From: a virus
Reading direction: 5' to 3' (one strand)
DNA length: 58,158 bases
Virus record (IMG/VR): IMGVR_UViG_3300011116_000399
Span: 1-58,158 of that record
Below, piece after piece: positions 47,123 through 55,480 of the stretch. How positions within the stretch are numbered: position 1 is the first letter of the stretch; each line of letters starts with the position of its first letter. The notes under the pieces are model-generated. The model did not search any database. It had not been told where the DNA came from and worked only from the letters and a program-made list of their open reading frames with translations. A program made the translations under genes and the position numbers.

Positions 47123-47578
47123 ATGCGATTTTATGAAAACATTTTCAAACCTATTCCAAGTTTTATCTTCGTTCTTGGAATTATCATTATCAATCCGTTT
47201 CACATCCCGCCCGACCCAGTAGCCAAGGCTAATGATGTTCCAGTTATCAAAGCGATAACTATTGAACGAACCCCTGAAGCGGCTAAAGAGTTCGCTCAGA
47301 AACGCCTTGCTGATTACGGCTGGAAAAATCCTGTTGAGTGGGAGTGCCTCCTATCTCTTTGGACTAAAGAGTCAAATTGGCGTCCCGATGCCTACAATAA
47401 AAAAGCCGTGTATCAGGATGGCGAAAAACTTCACGCTGGCGGTATCCCACAGATACTCGGGCTTGACCCTGACTTAACAGTCGAGGAGCAAGTAACCCGT
47501 GGGCTTGTTTATATCGAACATCGCTATTCCAATCCCTGCTCGGCGTGGCGCTTTTGGGAAAAAAATTATTGGTACTAA
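47123..47578 (+). CDS. secreted transglycosylase/lysozyme-like protein
   Basis: 151 residues, RBS ATGGAGGA. N-terminal signal anchor (FKPIPSFIFVLGIIIINPF). Then WECLLSLWTKESNWRPDAYN with the catalytic-type Glu in ESNW, GGIPQIL, and RGLVYIEHRYSNPCSAWRFW. This is the actinobacterial SLT/lysozyme-like fold. Unlike the CHAP endolysin it has its own export signal. May aid lysis or wall remodelling. Confidence 0.85.
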   Translation: MRFYENIFKPIPSFIFVLGIIIINPFHIPPDPVAKANDVPVIKAITIERTPEAAKEFAQKRLADYGWKNPVEWECLLSLWTKESNWRPDAYNKKAVYQDGEKLHAGGIPQILGLDPDLTVEEQVTRGLVYIEHRYSNPCSAWRFWEKNYWY

Positions 47579-47587
47579 CCTTCCTGA

Positions 47588-47848
47588 ATGGAAGAAGAGA
47601 AAAAGCCTTCACTAATTGACGATGCGCTCGCTCAAATCGGGCGCATCGCTTTTATTGAACCCGCTATCTGCACAGGATGGGTTTTAGTTTCTGAGTGGAT
47701 GGGCGAGGGCGAAAAAGATTATTGGACGCTAACACTTGCCGATGACCAAAATCCTGATTGGCGACACTTGGGATTAGTTCATCATGGACTGAAAAATTGG
47801 GAGGGGAATGATGATGTCGGACTCAGAGACAAACCCAGTAATGACTGA
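47588..47848 (+). CDS. hypothetical protein
   Basis: 86 residues. RIAFIEPAICTGWVLVSEWM, then YWTLTLADDQNPDWRHLGLV. Small alpha/beta; homologues appear in other actinophages, role unknown. Confidence 0.7.
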   Translation: MEEEKKPSLIDDALAQIGRIAFIEPAICTGWVLVSEWMGEGEKDYWTLTLADDQNPDWRHLGLVHHGLKNWEGNDDVGLRDKPSND

Positions 47849-47954
47849 AAAAGAGAGACAAGATTTATTAAACGATTTAATCAAGGAGCGATTTGGGGAG
47901 TGGGCAACACGCAAGGAACCCGAAATCAAGAATAATCAAGAAACATCAAGATAA
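47811..47954 (+). CDS. small acidic protein
   Basis: 47 residues from ATG 47811 behind GGGAGGGG (47814 is an alternative). EKERQDLLNDLIKERFGEWA. Overlaps the previous gene. Unknown. Confidence 0.55.
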   Translation: MMSDSETNPVMTEKERQDLLNDLIKERFGEWATRKEPEIKNNQETSR

Positions 47955-47963
47955 AATTTCAAC
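47952..47963 (+). promoter_or_regulatory. leaderless promoter (-10 TAAAAT)
   Basis: TAAAAT (47952-47957), 6 bases, ATG 47964 of the WhiB-like gene. No RBS. Confidence 0.6.
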
Positions 47964-48305
47964 ATGGGTTTACCTGAATTTGTTAATGATGCTCCATGTC
48001 GCTCTGCCGACCCATGGCTCTTTGACCAACATCAAATTGATTTAGCGCAACCCGCTCTTTCTTATTGTTCAAGATGTAAATTTTGGAAAGAGTGTGACTC
48101 TCTAGTTCAGCCTCAGACTAATCACTATGACGGAATTGTTGCTGGAAAAGTGTGGCGCAACGGAAGAATTTTGGCTAAGTTAGACGCCTATTCCCCGAAT
48201 CGTTTAGTAGTTGGAGAGGAATCTATTGAAGAAAATAATTATGCCGTGGAAATTCGAGGGAGCGAGTTGTTGGGGAATCGAGACGAATTACTTCTTCCCG
48301 AATGA
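47964..48305 (+). CDS. WhiB-like iron-sulfur regulator 1
   Basis: 113 residues. DAPCRSADPWLFDQ, then ALSYCSRCKFWKECDSLVQP and GIVAGKVWRNGR follow the WhiB order: Cys, CxxC, Cys, then G-[IV]-xxG-xx-W. Wbl proteins hold a [4Fe-4S] cluster and bind the sigma-A factor of Actinobacteria. The C-terminal 30 residues overlap the next gene in another frame. Confidence 0.8.
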   Translation: MGLPEFVNDAPCRSADPWLFDQHQIDLAQPALSYCSRCKFWKECDSLVQPQTNHYDGIVAGKVWRNGRILAKLDAYSPNRLVVGEESIEENNYAVEIRGSELLGNRDELLLPE

Positions 48306-48507
48306 TGAAGGAGGAACAAGCACAGAGTATGGAATAGCAAAGAGAATTTGTAAGGGATGCTATTGGCAAGAGGAATGTCTTACCTATGCGTTACATTACA
48401 AAGTGTTAGGGATTTGGGGTGGAACAACACTAAATCAGCGAGACATAATGAGAAAAAAACTAAACATAATCGCCAAACCAATAACCAATGAAAGGCACAC
48501 AGCATGA
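48226..48507 (+). CDS. WhiB-like iron-sulfur regulator 2
   Basis: 93 residues from TTG 48226 with GGAGAGGA five bases before; ATG 48241 is an alternative. Cys in GASCWG, then RICKGCYWQEECLTYALHYK and VLGIWGGTTLNQRDIM give the full WhiB pattern with GIWGG. Overlaps the first WhiB gene by about 80 bases. Phage Wbl proteins redirect host sigma-A or block host Wbl function. Confidence 0.85.
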   Translation: MKKIIMPWKFEGASCWGIETNYFFPNDEGGTSTEYGIAKRICKGCYWQEECLTYALHYKVLGIWGGTTLNQRDIMRKKLNIIAKPITNERHTA

Positions 48508-48947
48508 CAGCAATAGCAATAGCAGGAAACTTAGCGGGTGACCCTGAGTTGCGCTTTACTCCAAACGGTAAAGCAATGGCAACCTTCACAATCATTTCTT
48601 CTAAGTCACAGAAAAAACCCGATGGCACTTGGGAAAATACCGATGTAACTCCATGGTCAATTAAGTGCTGGAACAAACTTGCAGAGAATGTAGCCGATTC
48701 CTTGAAAAAGGGAATGGGTGTAATTATCCAAGGAACCGCAGTTTGGGAATCTTGGGATGATAAAAAAACTGGTGAGAAAAAAGGACGGATGACGGTCACC
48801 GCTTTTAATGTTGGAGTGGACTTAAAGCGCCACATAGTTCAAGTAATCGATGTTCGCCGTAATGCTGAGGGCGATTCCGAGATTGACCCTTGGACTGCCC
48901 CTACTTGGAAGACTGAAGCCACGGTACCCGAATCGTTCCCTTTCTAA
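48504..48947 (+). CDS. ssb: single-stranded DNA-binding protein
   Basis: 147 residues, ATGA overlap. IAIAGNLAGDPELRFTPNGK, TPWSIKCWNKLAENVADSL and KGMGVIIQGTAVWESW form the OB-fold of bacterial SSB. It ends VPESFPF, like the protein-recruiting tip of SSB. Works with ERF, Gam and the replication genes. Confidence 0.95.
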   Translation: MTAIAIAGNLAGDPELRFTPNGKAMATFTIISSKSQKKPDGTWENTDVTPWSIKCWNKLAENVADSLKKGMGVIIQGTAVWESWDDKKTGEKKGRMTVTAFNVGVDLKRHIVQVIDVRRNAEGDSEIDPWTAPTWKTEATVPESFPF

Positions 48948-48971
48948 CCCTGATGTAGTATTATTGGGGTT
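48946..48971 (+). promoter_or_regulatory. weak promoter with divided element
   Basis: AACCC (48946-48950) and TTGGGGTTG (48964-48972) flank TAGTATTAT (48956-48964). A degenerate version of the early promoter, before 48996. Confidence 0.4.
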
Positions 48972-48995
48972 GAAAAACTCTCGAAGGGGGTTGAA

Positions 48996-49298
48996 ATGGC
49001 AATATGGGTTGATTTCTTTACAGAGAAATTACAAGGCTCAAAAGTTGTTGTTGATTCAAACGGTAAGCCATATATCTCAAAGGAGATTGCTCCAAAAGAA
49101 TATGTGGAGATTGAATTGAACATCTCACAACAGTTCTTGCCTTATCACATCTATTTCCGCCGTTACGATGCCAATGGCAATGAGTTAGAGAATCGTCTCT
49201 TCGCTCAAGTTGGTGATAGGGATTTGGCTCTTAAATCTTTCAATGACTTAACTTCCAAAAGAATTAACTCTTTTGAGTTGGTCTTGGACGGAGAATAA
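48996..49298 (+). CDS. hypothetical protein
   Basis: 100 residues behind GAAGGGGG. IWVDFFTEKLQGSKVVVDSN, EYVEIELNISQQFLPYHIYF and FNDLTSKRINSFELVLD. Beta-rich; unknown. Confidence 0.7.
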   Translation: MAIWVDFFTEKLQGSKVVVDSNGKPYISKEIAPKEYVEIELNISQQFLPYHIYFRRYDANGNELENRLFAQVGDRDLALKSFNDLTSKRINSFELVLDGE

Positions 49299-49320
49299 AA
49301 GAGCAAAATTCGCTTAACGG

Positions 49321-49332
49321 TATAATCGACGG
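49321..49332 (+). promoter_or_regulatory. leaderless promoter (-10 TATAAT)
   Basis: TATAAT (49321-49326), 6 bases, GTG 49333. Start of the late head operon. Confidence 0.65.
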
Positions 49333-49491
49333 GTGTACGATAACCTTTCGCCGAACCGTGATGGTGTCGTCTCTATGCTCGGGGCTTTTGCTATACAGTC
49401 TCACGAATTATATTCGGAGTTGGTGAACGCAGGGTTCAACGAGCAACAGGCAATTTCTATCGTTGTTGGATTAGCCAATAAAGATAAATAG
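49333..49491 (+). CDS. small protein upstream of portal
   Basis: 52 residues from GTG 49333. SMLGAFAIQSHELYSELVNA, then GFNEQQAISIVVGLANK. A short helical protein often found just before actinophage portal genes. Confidence 0.75.
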   Translation: MYDNLSPNRDGVVSMLGAFAIQSHELYSELVNAGFNEQQAISIVVGLANKDK

Positions 49492-49507
49492 TAGTCGAGA
49501 GGTATAG

Positions 49508-50947
49508 ATGGCAGACAAACCAACCCCCGATTTAACTGAACTCGGAGCCACGGGTTTACGCCGTTCAGGTGGAACGGTCTATGAAGAATTCTTAGTAAAT
49601 CTACGAGGTATTCGTGGCGCAAAAGTTTATCGAGAGATGGCGGACAATGACCCAACCATCGGCTCAATGTTATTCGCAATCGAGAAAGTTATTACCCGTC
49701 TTGAATGGCGTGTAGACCCATACTCAGATAATTCTGAAGATGGAGAGATTACTAAAGAGGATAAAGAAGTAGCGGCGTTCGTAGAATCTTGCTTAAACGA
49801 TATGTCAGATTCTTGGGATTCAACACTATCCCAAATGTTGTCGATGTTAATTTTTGGTTATTCATATCATGAGATTGTTTACAAAGTTCGAGGCGGAGAT
49901 GTAAACGACCCACAGAAAAATTCTAAGTTTAATGATGGTCGTATTGGCTGGCGCAAAATGCCAATCCGTGCCCAAGAAACTTTATTTAGATGGATGATGG
50001 ATGAAGATGGTGGCATCCAAGGAATGATTCAAGTAGACCCATCAACGGGTGGAACTCACGCTATCCCGATTGAGAAATCTTTGTTATTCCGTACATCTTC
50101 ACAAAAGAATAACCCTGAAGGTCGTTCTATTCTTCGTAATGCTTACCGCCCTTGGTATTTCAAGCGCCGTATTGAAGAGATTGAAGCAATCGGTATTGAG
50201 CGTGACTTAGCAGGTTTGCCAGTTGCTTATGTACCACCTGAGTTCTTATCTTCAACAGCAACCGCAGAGCAAGCGGCAGTTCTAGCATCAATCCAAAATA
50301 TCGTTACCTCTATCAAGCGTAATGAGCAAGAAGGAATTGTTATGCCTTCTATGTACGATGATGCTGGACATAAAGTATTTGATTTAGTTTTATTATCATC
50401 AGGCGGAAGCCGTCAGTTCGACACAGACAAGATTATTCAAAGATATGACCAAAGAATTTCTATGTCTATCCTTTCAGACTTTATTCTTCTTGGCTCTGAC
50501 CGAGTTGGCTCATACGCTCTTGGAACCTCCAAGATGGATTTGTGGTCAATGGCAGTTGATTCAATCGCTAAAAATATCGCTGAGGTAATGAACCAATATG
50601 CGATTCCAAGATTACTAAAACTTAACGGAATGAATCCATCCCGTGCCCCTTATCTAACTTATGGTGAAGTAAGCCATGTTGATTTGAACGAAATCTCAGC
50701 CTTTGTTTCTAACTTGGCTCAGGTTGGCGTACTTGTTCCTGACCCTAAGTTGGAAGAGTATCTACGAGACTTGGCTGGATTACCACCTGCTGAACACGAT
50801 GGACAAAATTTTGGTATGCCTCCAATGCCTGAAGGTATGGGAATTCCTCCTGCACCTGAAGAAGCCGATGGCGCTGGTGAAGAAGAATTACCTCCACCTC
50901 CACCAACACCTGAAGGATTGAATCCACCCGCACCTGAAGTTGGTTAA
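49508..50947 (+). CDS. portal protein
   Basis: 479 residues. IRGAKVYREMADNDPTIGSM, FAIEKVITRLEWRVDPYS, FGYSYHEIVYK and AYRPWYFKRRIEEIEAIGIE are a DUF935-type portal. C-terminal Pro/Glu-rich extension (PPPPPTPEGLNPPAPEVG). Forms the 12-mer through which DNA is packaged and binds terminase. Confidence 0.95.
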   Translation: MADKPTPDLTELGATGLRRSGGTVYEEFLVNLRGIRGAKVYREMADNDPTIGSMLFAIEKVITRLEWRVDPYSDNSEDGEITKEDKEVAAFVESCLNDMSDSWDSTLSQMLSMLIFGYSYHEIVYKVRGGDVNDPQKNSKFNDGRIGWRKMPIRAQETLFRWMMDEDGGIQGMIQVDPSTGGTHAIPIEKSLLFRTSSQKNNPEGRSILRNAYRPWYFKRRIEEIEAIGIERDLAGLPVAYVPPEFLSSTATAEQAAVLASIQNIVTSIKRNEQEGIVMPSMYDDAGHKVFDLVLLSSGGSRQFDTDKIIQRYDQRISMSILSDFILLGSDRVGSYALGTSKMDLWSMAVDSIAKNIAEVMNQYAIPRLLKLNGMNPSRAPYLTYGEVSHVDLNEISAFVSNLAQVGVLVPDPKLEEYLRDLAGLPPAEHDGQNFGMPPMPEGMGIPPAPEEADGAGEEELPPPPPTPEGLNPPAPEVG

Positions 50948-50949
50948 AG

Positions 50950-51957
50950 ATGCCGTTTCGTTTTGCGAAAGCCGAAAGACCTAGGCGCATACCTTTAACA
51001 CCTCAAGAGCAAGCCTTGGCTCGCACACTTTTTGAATCTATTCAGCGAGCCACAGATAGCATCTCTCTTCGACAGTTAGAGAGTTTGCTTCGTAATCTTG
51101 ACCCACAAACTTTAGAAAGATTGTTGAATTCAATAACAATCGCTAATCAAAAAAAGATTCAAGATTCTTTATTATCCTCGATTGATATTGGTGGTAATGA
51201 AGCAATCAAACAGATTAGAGAGATTGCACCTAAGTTAGCCCTACCTGCATTTATACCAACCAAGGTAAAGATAGAAAACCGTCCAGCAATGGCTAACATG
51301 GAGTTCACAAAACTTCCTGCGTGGGCACAATCTAAACAACCTAAAGTTGAATTCAAAATGTCATTCAATAAAACAAACCCAAACTCTTTAGCCTTTGCTC
51401 AACGCCGTGCTGGTGAACTTATTACATCTATTGACACATTAACCCGTGAATCAATTCGTCGAACAATTATTGACGCTTTTAATGAGCAGATAGATTACCG
51501 AGCCGCCGCTAGAAGAATTAAAAATGTTGTTGGGTTGCATCCACGATGGGCTGATGCAGTTACTAAATTTGAAAAAGATGAGTTTGCTAGATTACTTAAA
51601 CGAGGATTAAAAGAAGAAGTTGCTCGGGCTAAGGCTATGGATAGAGCCACTAGATATTCAGATTCTCTAAAGAGTAAAAGAGCAACGATGATTGCTAGAA
51701 CCGAAATTCAGATTGCTCAAAACGAGGGACGCTACGAAGGATGGAAGCAAGCGGCTGAAGAAGGTTATGTTGATGTTGAGTCACAGAAAATGTGGATTAT
51801 TGCTCAAGATGAACGCACCTGTGAAATTTGTACAGAATTAGATGGAGAAGTTGTTGGTTGGAATGAACCATTTTCTAGCGGTGATGAAACTCCAGGCAGG
51901 GTGCATCCTAATTGTCGTTGCACCATGGTAATCATTCCACCTGAGAGACGCTCATGA
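50950..51957 (+). CDS. MuF-like minor head protein
   Basis: 335 residues, starting 2 bases after portal. Helical N-domain; then RRTIIDAFNEQIDYRAAARR, ATMIARTEIQIAQNEGRYEG and WIIAQDERTCEICTELDGEV, VHPNCRCTMVII. The C-terminal zinc-like CEIC...HPNCRC is the MuF/SPP1 gp7 signature. These proteins attach to the portal, are often injected with DNA, and are typical carriers of polymorphic toxin domains. Confidence 0.9.
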   Translation: MPFRFAKAERPRRIPLTPQEQALARTLFESIQRATDSISLRQLESLLRNLDPQTLERLLNSITIANQKKIQDSLLSSIDIGGNEAIKQIREIAPKLALPAFIPTKVKIENRPAMANMEFTKLPAWAQSKQPKVEFKMSFNKTNPNSLAFAQRRAGELITSIDTLTRESIRRTIIDAFNEQIDYRAAARRIKNVVGLHPRWADAVTKFEKDEFARLLKRGLKEEVARAKAMDRATRYSDSLKSKRATMIARTEIQIAQNEGRYEGWKQAAEEGYVDVESQKMWIIAQDERTCEICTELDGEVVGWNEPFSSGDETPGRVHPNCRCTMVIIPPERRS

Positions 51958-53258
51958 GTATTACTCTCACATTCCCTGCTGGCTATAAGCCAGTTCTTAA
52001 GCACGGTGAACACGACCAAAGTTCTCATGGTAGTTGGGCGCACGGAAATTCTTCATTGCAAAAAGAGTATGCGGGATTGAGGGAAAGCGGAATTATAGAA
52101 AATGGAAAATACTACCCTGAGTACGATTCCGTAGCGACATCAGGCTTTGACCCCTCTAAATACTCAAGACCTTATGACCCAAGGGCGCTGACTAATGACG
52201 CCAAGGTTCATTCAGGTCCTCAGTTACGAGAAATAATTCAACAACTTATGGATAGGGAAGAATATACCCCTGAAATACAAAAAAAAGTTGAGGAAATTTC
52301 TAAAAGTTTTTTAACAGCCAATTTAGAAAATGTACAAACTTATTTTGAACAAGAAGCGGCAAAACAGAATTTAGGCGCAACAAATTCTAAGATTTATGTA
52401 GCGGGTCAGACTCAAAGATTATCTAACTACCTTGATGCTAATAATGCAGAAGTTAGATATGAAATTGCAAAAGCCATCTATCCCCTCCTTGGCGAATTAC
52501 GAGGTATGCAATTAGGTAATTATTTACAAAATCACGAAAGAGTAACAAAGGAAATTCAAGAGAATGTTTCCAAGGGATTTCCCGTCATAGCCGTTGATTC
52601 AAGAGATTTTGAAAAAGTTTTAACAGATGGTAGATTTAAGTCACAATTTGAGTCAAATAAAAGTGGGGGAATGTACGATTTAGGCAGGAGAAAAATCGAA
52701 GAAGTAGAGCAAGGAATTCCAGTAAACAGTAAATTGAAGGATAGACCAATTTACGGATACCTTGCAAGCCAACTATCTGTTGATGAAAATTCTGCAAGAG
52801 ATGTAAATAACGAAAAACCTACCAATACATTTACCGTGAACACAAGCCGAGTAGAACAATATGGCGACTTAAGGGTATTATTAAATGATGATGTAAAAGA
52901 AAGAACCACTTATACTTTAAGAGATTCTTTACAACAAGGCTCACTTCCACAACCCTTGTCCGAGAAAGTGACTAGAGATAATCTTGTAACTGCGGGTTTA
53001 CATGCGAGAAGTTCCTATGGAAGCGGCGGTAAACATACAAGCGAGTATGTTGAAGTACAAATCAAAAATGGTGTAAAAGTTACAGATATTAAACAAATTT
53101 ATATTGTTAGTCGAAGTAGTGATTCACAAGACAGGGAGCGTCGAGTTAATGAGGTTAAAAGCATGTTGAGTGCTTCAGGTAATACAAATTTAATTGATAA
53201 AGTTAAATTTTTACCCGCAGAAAAAGATGGTTTGTCAGATTATGGGTGGTCAGATTAA
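51954..53258 (+). CDS. virion-associated protein with DUF3626-like C-domain
   Basis: 434 residues, ATGA overlap with MuF. Residues 16-31 are LKHGEHDQSSHGSWAH, the shared motif. Helical middle. C-terminal region (DRPIYGYLASQLSVDE, RVEQYGDLRVLLNDDVKERT, EYVEVQIKNGVKVTDI) resembles DUF3626-like domains found as toxins/effectors in MuF contexts. Perhaps delivered into the host with the DNA. Confidence 0.7.
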   Translation: MSITLTFPAGYKPVLKHGEHDQSSHGSWAHGNSSLQKEYAGLRESGIIENGKYYPEYDSVATSGFDPSKYSRPYDPRALTNDAKVHSGPQLREIIQQLMDREEYTPEIQKKVEEISKSFLTANLENVQTYFEQEAAKQNLGATNSKIYVAGQTQRLSNYLDANNAEVRYEIAKAIYPLLGELRGMQLGNYLQNHERVTKEIQENVSKGFPVIAVDSRDFEKVLTDGRFKSQFESNKSGGMYDLGRRKIEEVEQGIPVNSKLKDRPIYGYLASQLSVDENSARDVNNEKPTNTFTVNTSRVEQYGDLRVLLNDDVKERTTYTLRDSLQQGSLPQPLSEKVTRDNLVTAGLHARSSYGSGGKHTSEYVEVQIKNGVKVTDIKQIYIVSRSSDSQDRERRVNEVKSMLSASGNTNLIDKVKFLPAEKDGLSDYGWSD

Positions 53259-55280
53259 ATGGACAATACGCTCAATATAGAAAAAGGCACCGTTTTATAC
53301 AAACGCTCAGATGGTAGTGAGATTGTATTTACAAAAATGGATGATGAAGATTTCTACGGTTTTGTTCGTAATCCCAAAGGTAAAGTTTTTGAAGAACAAT
53401 TATTAGGGTCGATACTTCGTCGAGGTGATTGGGAAGCCACCTATGAACCTGTGAAAAAGCACGGTGACCACGACCAATCAACCCATGGTGCTTGGGCGCA
53501 TGGCGTTCAAGTAGCCCCTGAAAAGATTCGAGAGGCTATCCAGCAAGTCAAGGACAATGAAGGTCTGACCATCGATATGAAAGATGGGGATATGCCCAAA
53601 ACGGGCTTTACCGTGGCTAAGGGTAAGAAATTCGCCGAAATCGTCAAGGCTGAGGATTTCTATGGGGAAAAAGGCGAGGAGATTCTGACTTCCTACCTAA
53701 AACAATACAGGTCAGAACTTAATAAAGAGAATAACTACCTCGGTTTATGGCATAATAAGAAAGATGGACAGGTTTATCTTGATGTTTCTGAAAACATCCA
53801 AGATGAAACGGAGGCTATAAACCGTGGTCGTGACAGAGACCAAATCTCAATATGGGATGTAGTAAATCTAAAAGAAATACCAACAGGAGGTACAGGTGCC
53901 ACAAAAACTAGAAGTAGTCAAACTTCCCGATTTGTCAAAGATGACAGACGAGCAGATAGAAGCATACGCCAAGGAGATTTGGGCGAAGTTAGCAAAAGGC
54001 AAGAACGAGTCAAAGTAATTTATTTTGATTACGGATTAAAACCCGTATTCAAACATGAAGGTCACGAAGACCAGTCAAGCCACGGTAACTGGGCTAGAGG
54101 ATTTACTGAGCAAGAACAATCTCGTATTGAGTCTATGGACAAAGTTGGTCCATCAAAAGATGATTTAAGTAGATTACTAAAAGGCAAAAAAGAATATACC
54201 GACGAAGATAAAACTCTTGTCGTAGAAAATGATTCTGATTTATATGCCGATGCAACTCAAGATATTGATTCTAGGGTTGAGGAAAGACTTGCTCGACTTC
54301 AAGCAGAGTTTCCAAATCATGTTTATACAGAACAAGAAAAAGCAACTATCTATGAGGACACACAAAGAGACATGGTTGCTGAATATGTAGATTCCAATAG
54401 TGAGACATTAGACGAATATCTCCAAGCAAGCGAGGGAGATTCTTTTGACCCTCAAGAATCAATCGATTCATTCCAAGATGTTTACGGTGTAAGCCATACT
54501 GGAACAACTAGAGATGGAAGAGAAGTAACCCTAAGTGCGAATGTTGGCGATGTTAGCGCCGACGGTTACAACATTTATATTCGTGGAGATGTTATTAGTG
54601 ACGATGGAAATTTGGCTGGAGAGTTTGAGCGACGCATTTTTCAAAAAGACGGAGTTTGGAATGTTGAACACGCAGTCTTGAGGTTAGATGATGAATACCA
54701 AGGTACGGGTTTTGGTAAAGAGTTTATTGAGCAATCAGAGGCTTGGTATACCGCTAAAGGTTTTGGTTTCATCGAAGTTGGAACAGCATGGGACGGCGCT
54801 CGCCATTGGGCTAGAGCGGGGTATGACTGGAAGCCTGACAGAGTTTCAGAAAACTTAGATAACATTTCTCAAAGAGTTGCTTCTATGGTCGATGAGGATA
54901 GTGGCTGGTTCAAAGAGGGTTCTCCCGAAAGAATTGAGTTTGATAATTTAATGTCAAGAGCAACAAACGAATACAGCCCTTATTTTGAAGATGAAAGCGG
55001 ATATAAGTATCCCGCTTTTAGTTCAGTCAAAGATTTGAAAGCAGATGACTTCCCACTACCTGCTCATTTTGCAAACATTGGATATTCAAAAGAAAAAGCA
55101 GAAGAAGTTGGTACTTGGGCTGGTAAAGAATTGATGTATGACTTGAGAATGAAATACACGAAGTCATTAACCGCTGAGGGACAAAAACTCTTACAAGGTC
55201 CTATTGACCTTGACGGGGATGGATTGGTTTATGATGGAACAGCCCGTGAAAAGCCAGCACCAAGTAGCGCAAAGAACTAA
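53259..55280 (+). CDS. two-unit virion-associated protein with GNAT-like domain
   Basis: 673 residues. Two copies of the motif: about residue 66 (KKHGDHDQSTHGAWAHG) and about 265 (FKHEGHEDQSSHGNWARG). Between them lies a domain with YLGLWHNKKDGQVYLDVSEN, DQISIWDVVNLKEI, seen in other phage effectors. After the second: FERRIFQKDGVWNVEHAVLR, LDDEYQGTGFGKEFIEQSEA, RHWARAGYDW, a GNAT-like fold. Ends DLDGDGLVYDGTAREKP. Looks like two ancestral genes fused. Confidence 0.7.
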   Translation: MDNTLNIEKGTVLYKRSDGSEIVFTKMDDEDFYGFVRNPKGKVFEEQLLGSILRRGDWEATYEPVKKHGDHDQSTHGAWAHGVQVAPEKIREAIQQVKDNEGLTIDMKDGDMPKTGFTVAKGKKFAEIVKAEDFYGEKGEEILTSYLKQYRSELNKENNYLGLWHNKKDGQVYLDVSENIQDETEAINRGRDRDQISIWDVVNLKEIPTGGTGATKTRSSQTSRFVKDDRRADRSIRQGDLGEVSKRQERVKVIYFDYGLKPVFKHEGHEDQSSHGNWARGFTEQEQSRIESMDKVGPSKDDLSRLLKGKKEYTDEDKTLVVENDSDLYADATQDIDSRVEERLARLQAEFPNHVYTEQEKATIYEDTQRDMVAEYVDSNSETLDEYLQASEGDSFDPQESIDSFQDVYGVSHTGTTRDGREVTLSANVGDVSADGYNIYIRGDVISDDGNLAGEFERRIFQKDGVWNVEHAVLRLDDEYQGTGFGKEFIEQSEAWYTAKGFGFIEVGTAWDGARHWARAGYDWKPDRVSENLDNISQRVASMVDEDSGWFKEGSPERIEFDNLMSRATNEYSPYFEDESGYKYPAFSSVKDLKADDFPLPAHFANIGYSKEKAEEVGTWAGKELMYDLRMKYTKSLTAEGQKLLQGPIDLDGDGLVYDGTAREKPAPSSAKN

Positions 55281-55293
55281 ACTGGGGTATAAT
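55280..55293 (+). promoter_or_regulatory. promoter with AACTGGGGTA element, leaderless
   Basis: AACTGGGGTA (55280-55289) overlaps TATAAT (55288-55293), then 6 bases to ATG 55300. It combines both promoter classes. Confidence 0.65.
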
Positions 55294-55299
55294 TAGATT

Positions 55300-55461
55300 A
55301 TGAATAGACGAGAGACACAAAAGGCTATCCAAGAGGCTTATGCAAAATGGTCTGAGAAGGTGGAATTTACCTCTGAGACTGGAGCATCCGATAAAGACGA
55401 GTCTGAGATTATGGCTCAGATTTCAACCATACTTCAAGGAAATAAACCGCAGTCAGAATAG
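55300..55461 (+). CDS. small helical protein
   Basis: 53 residues, leaderless. TQKAIQEAYAKWSEKVEFTS, then ESEIMAQISTILQGNKPQSE. Unknown; between two virion-effector genes, with its own promoter. Confidence 0.65.
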   Translation: MNRRETQKAIQEAYAKWSEKVEFTSETGASDKDESEIMAQISTILQGNKPQSE

Positions 55462-55468
55462 TGTGCGC

Positions 55469-55480
55469 TATTCTTAGAAC
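55469..55480 (+). promoter_or_regulatory. leaderless promoter (-10 TATTCT)
   Basis: TATTCT (55469-55474), 6 bases, ATG 55481. Confidence 0.55.
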
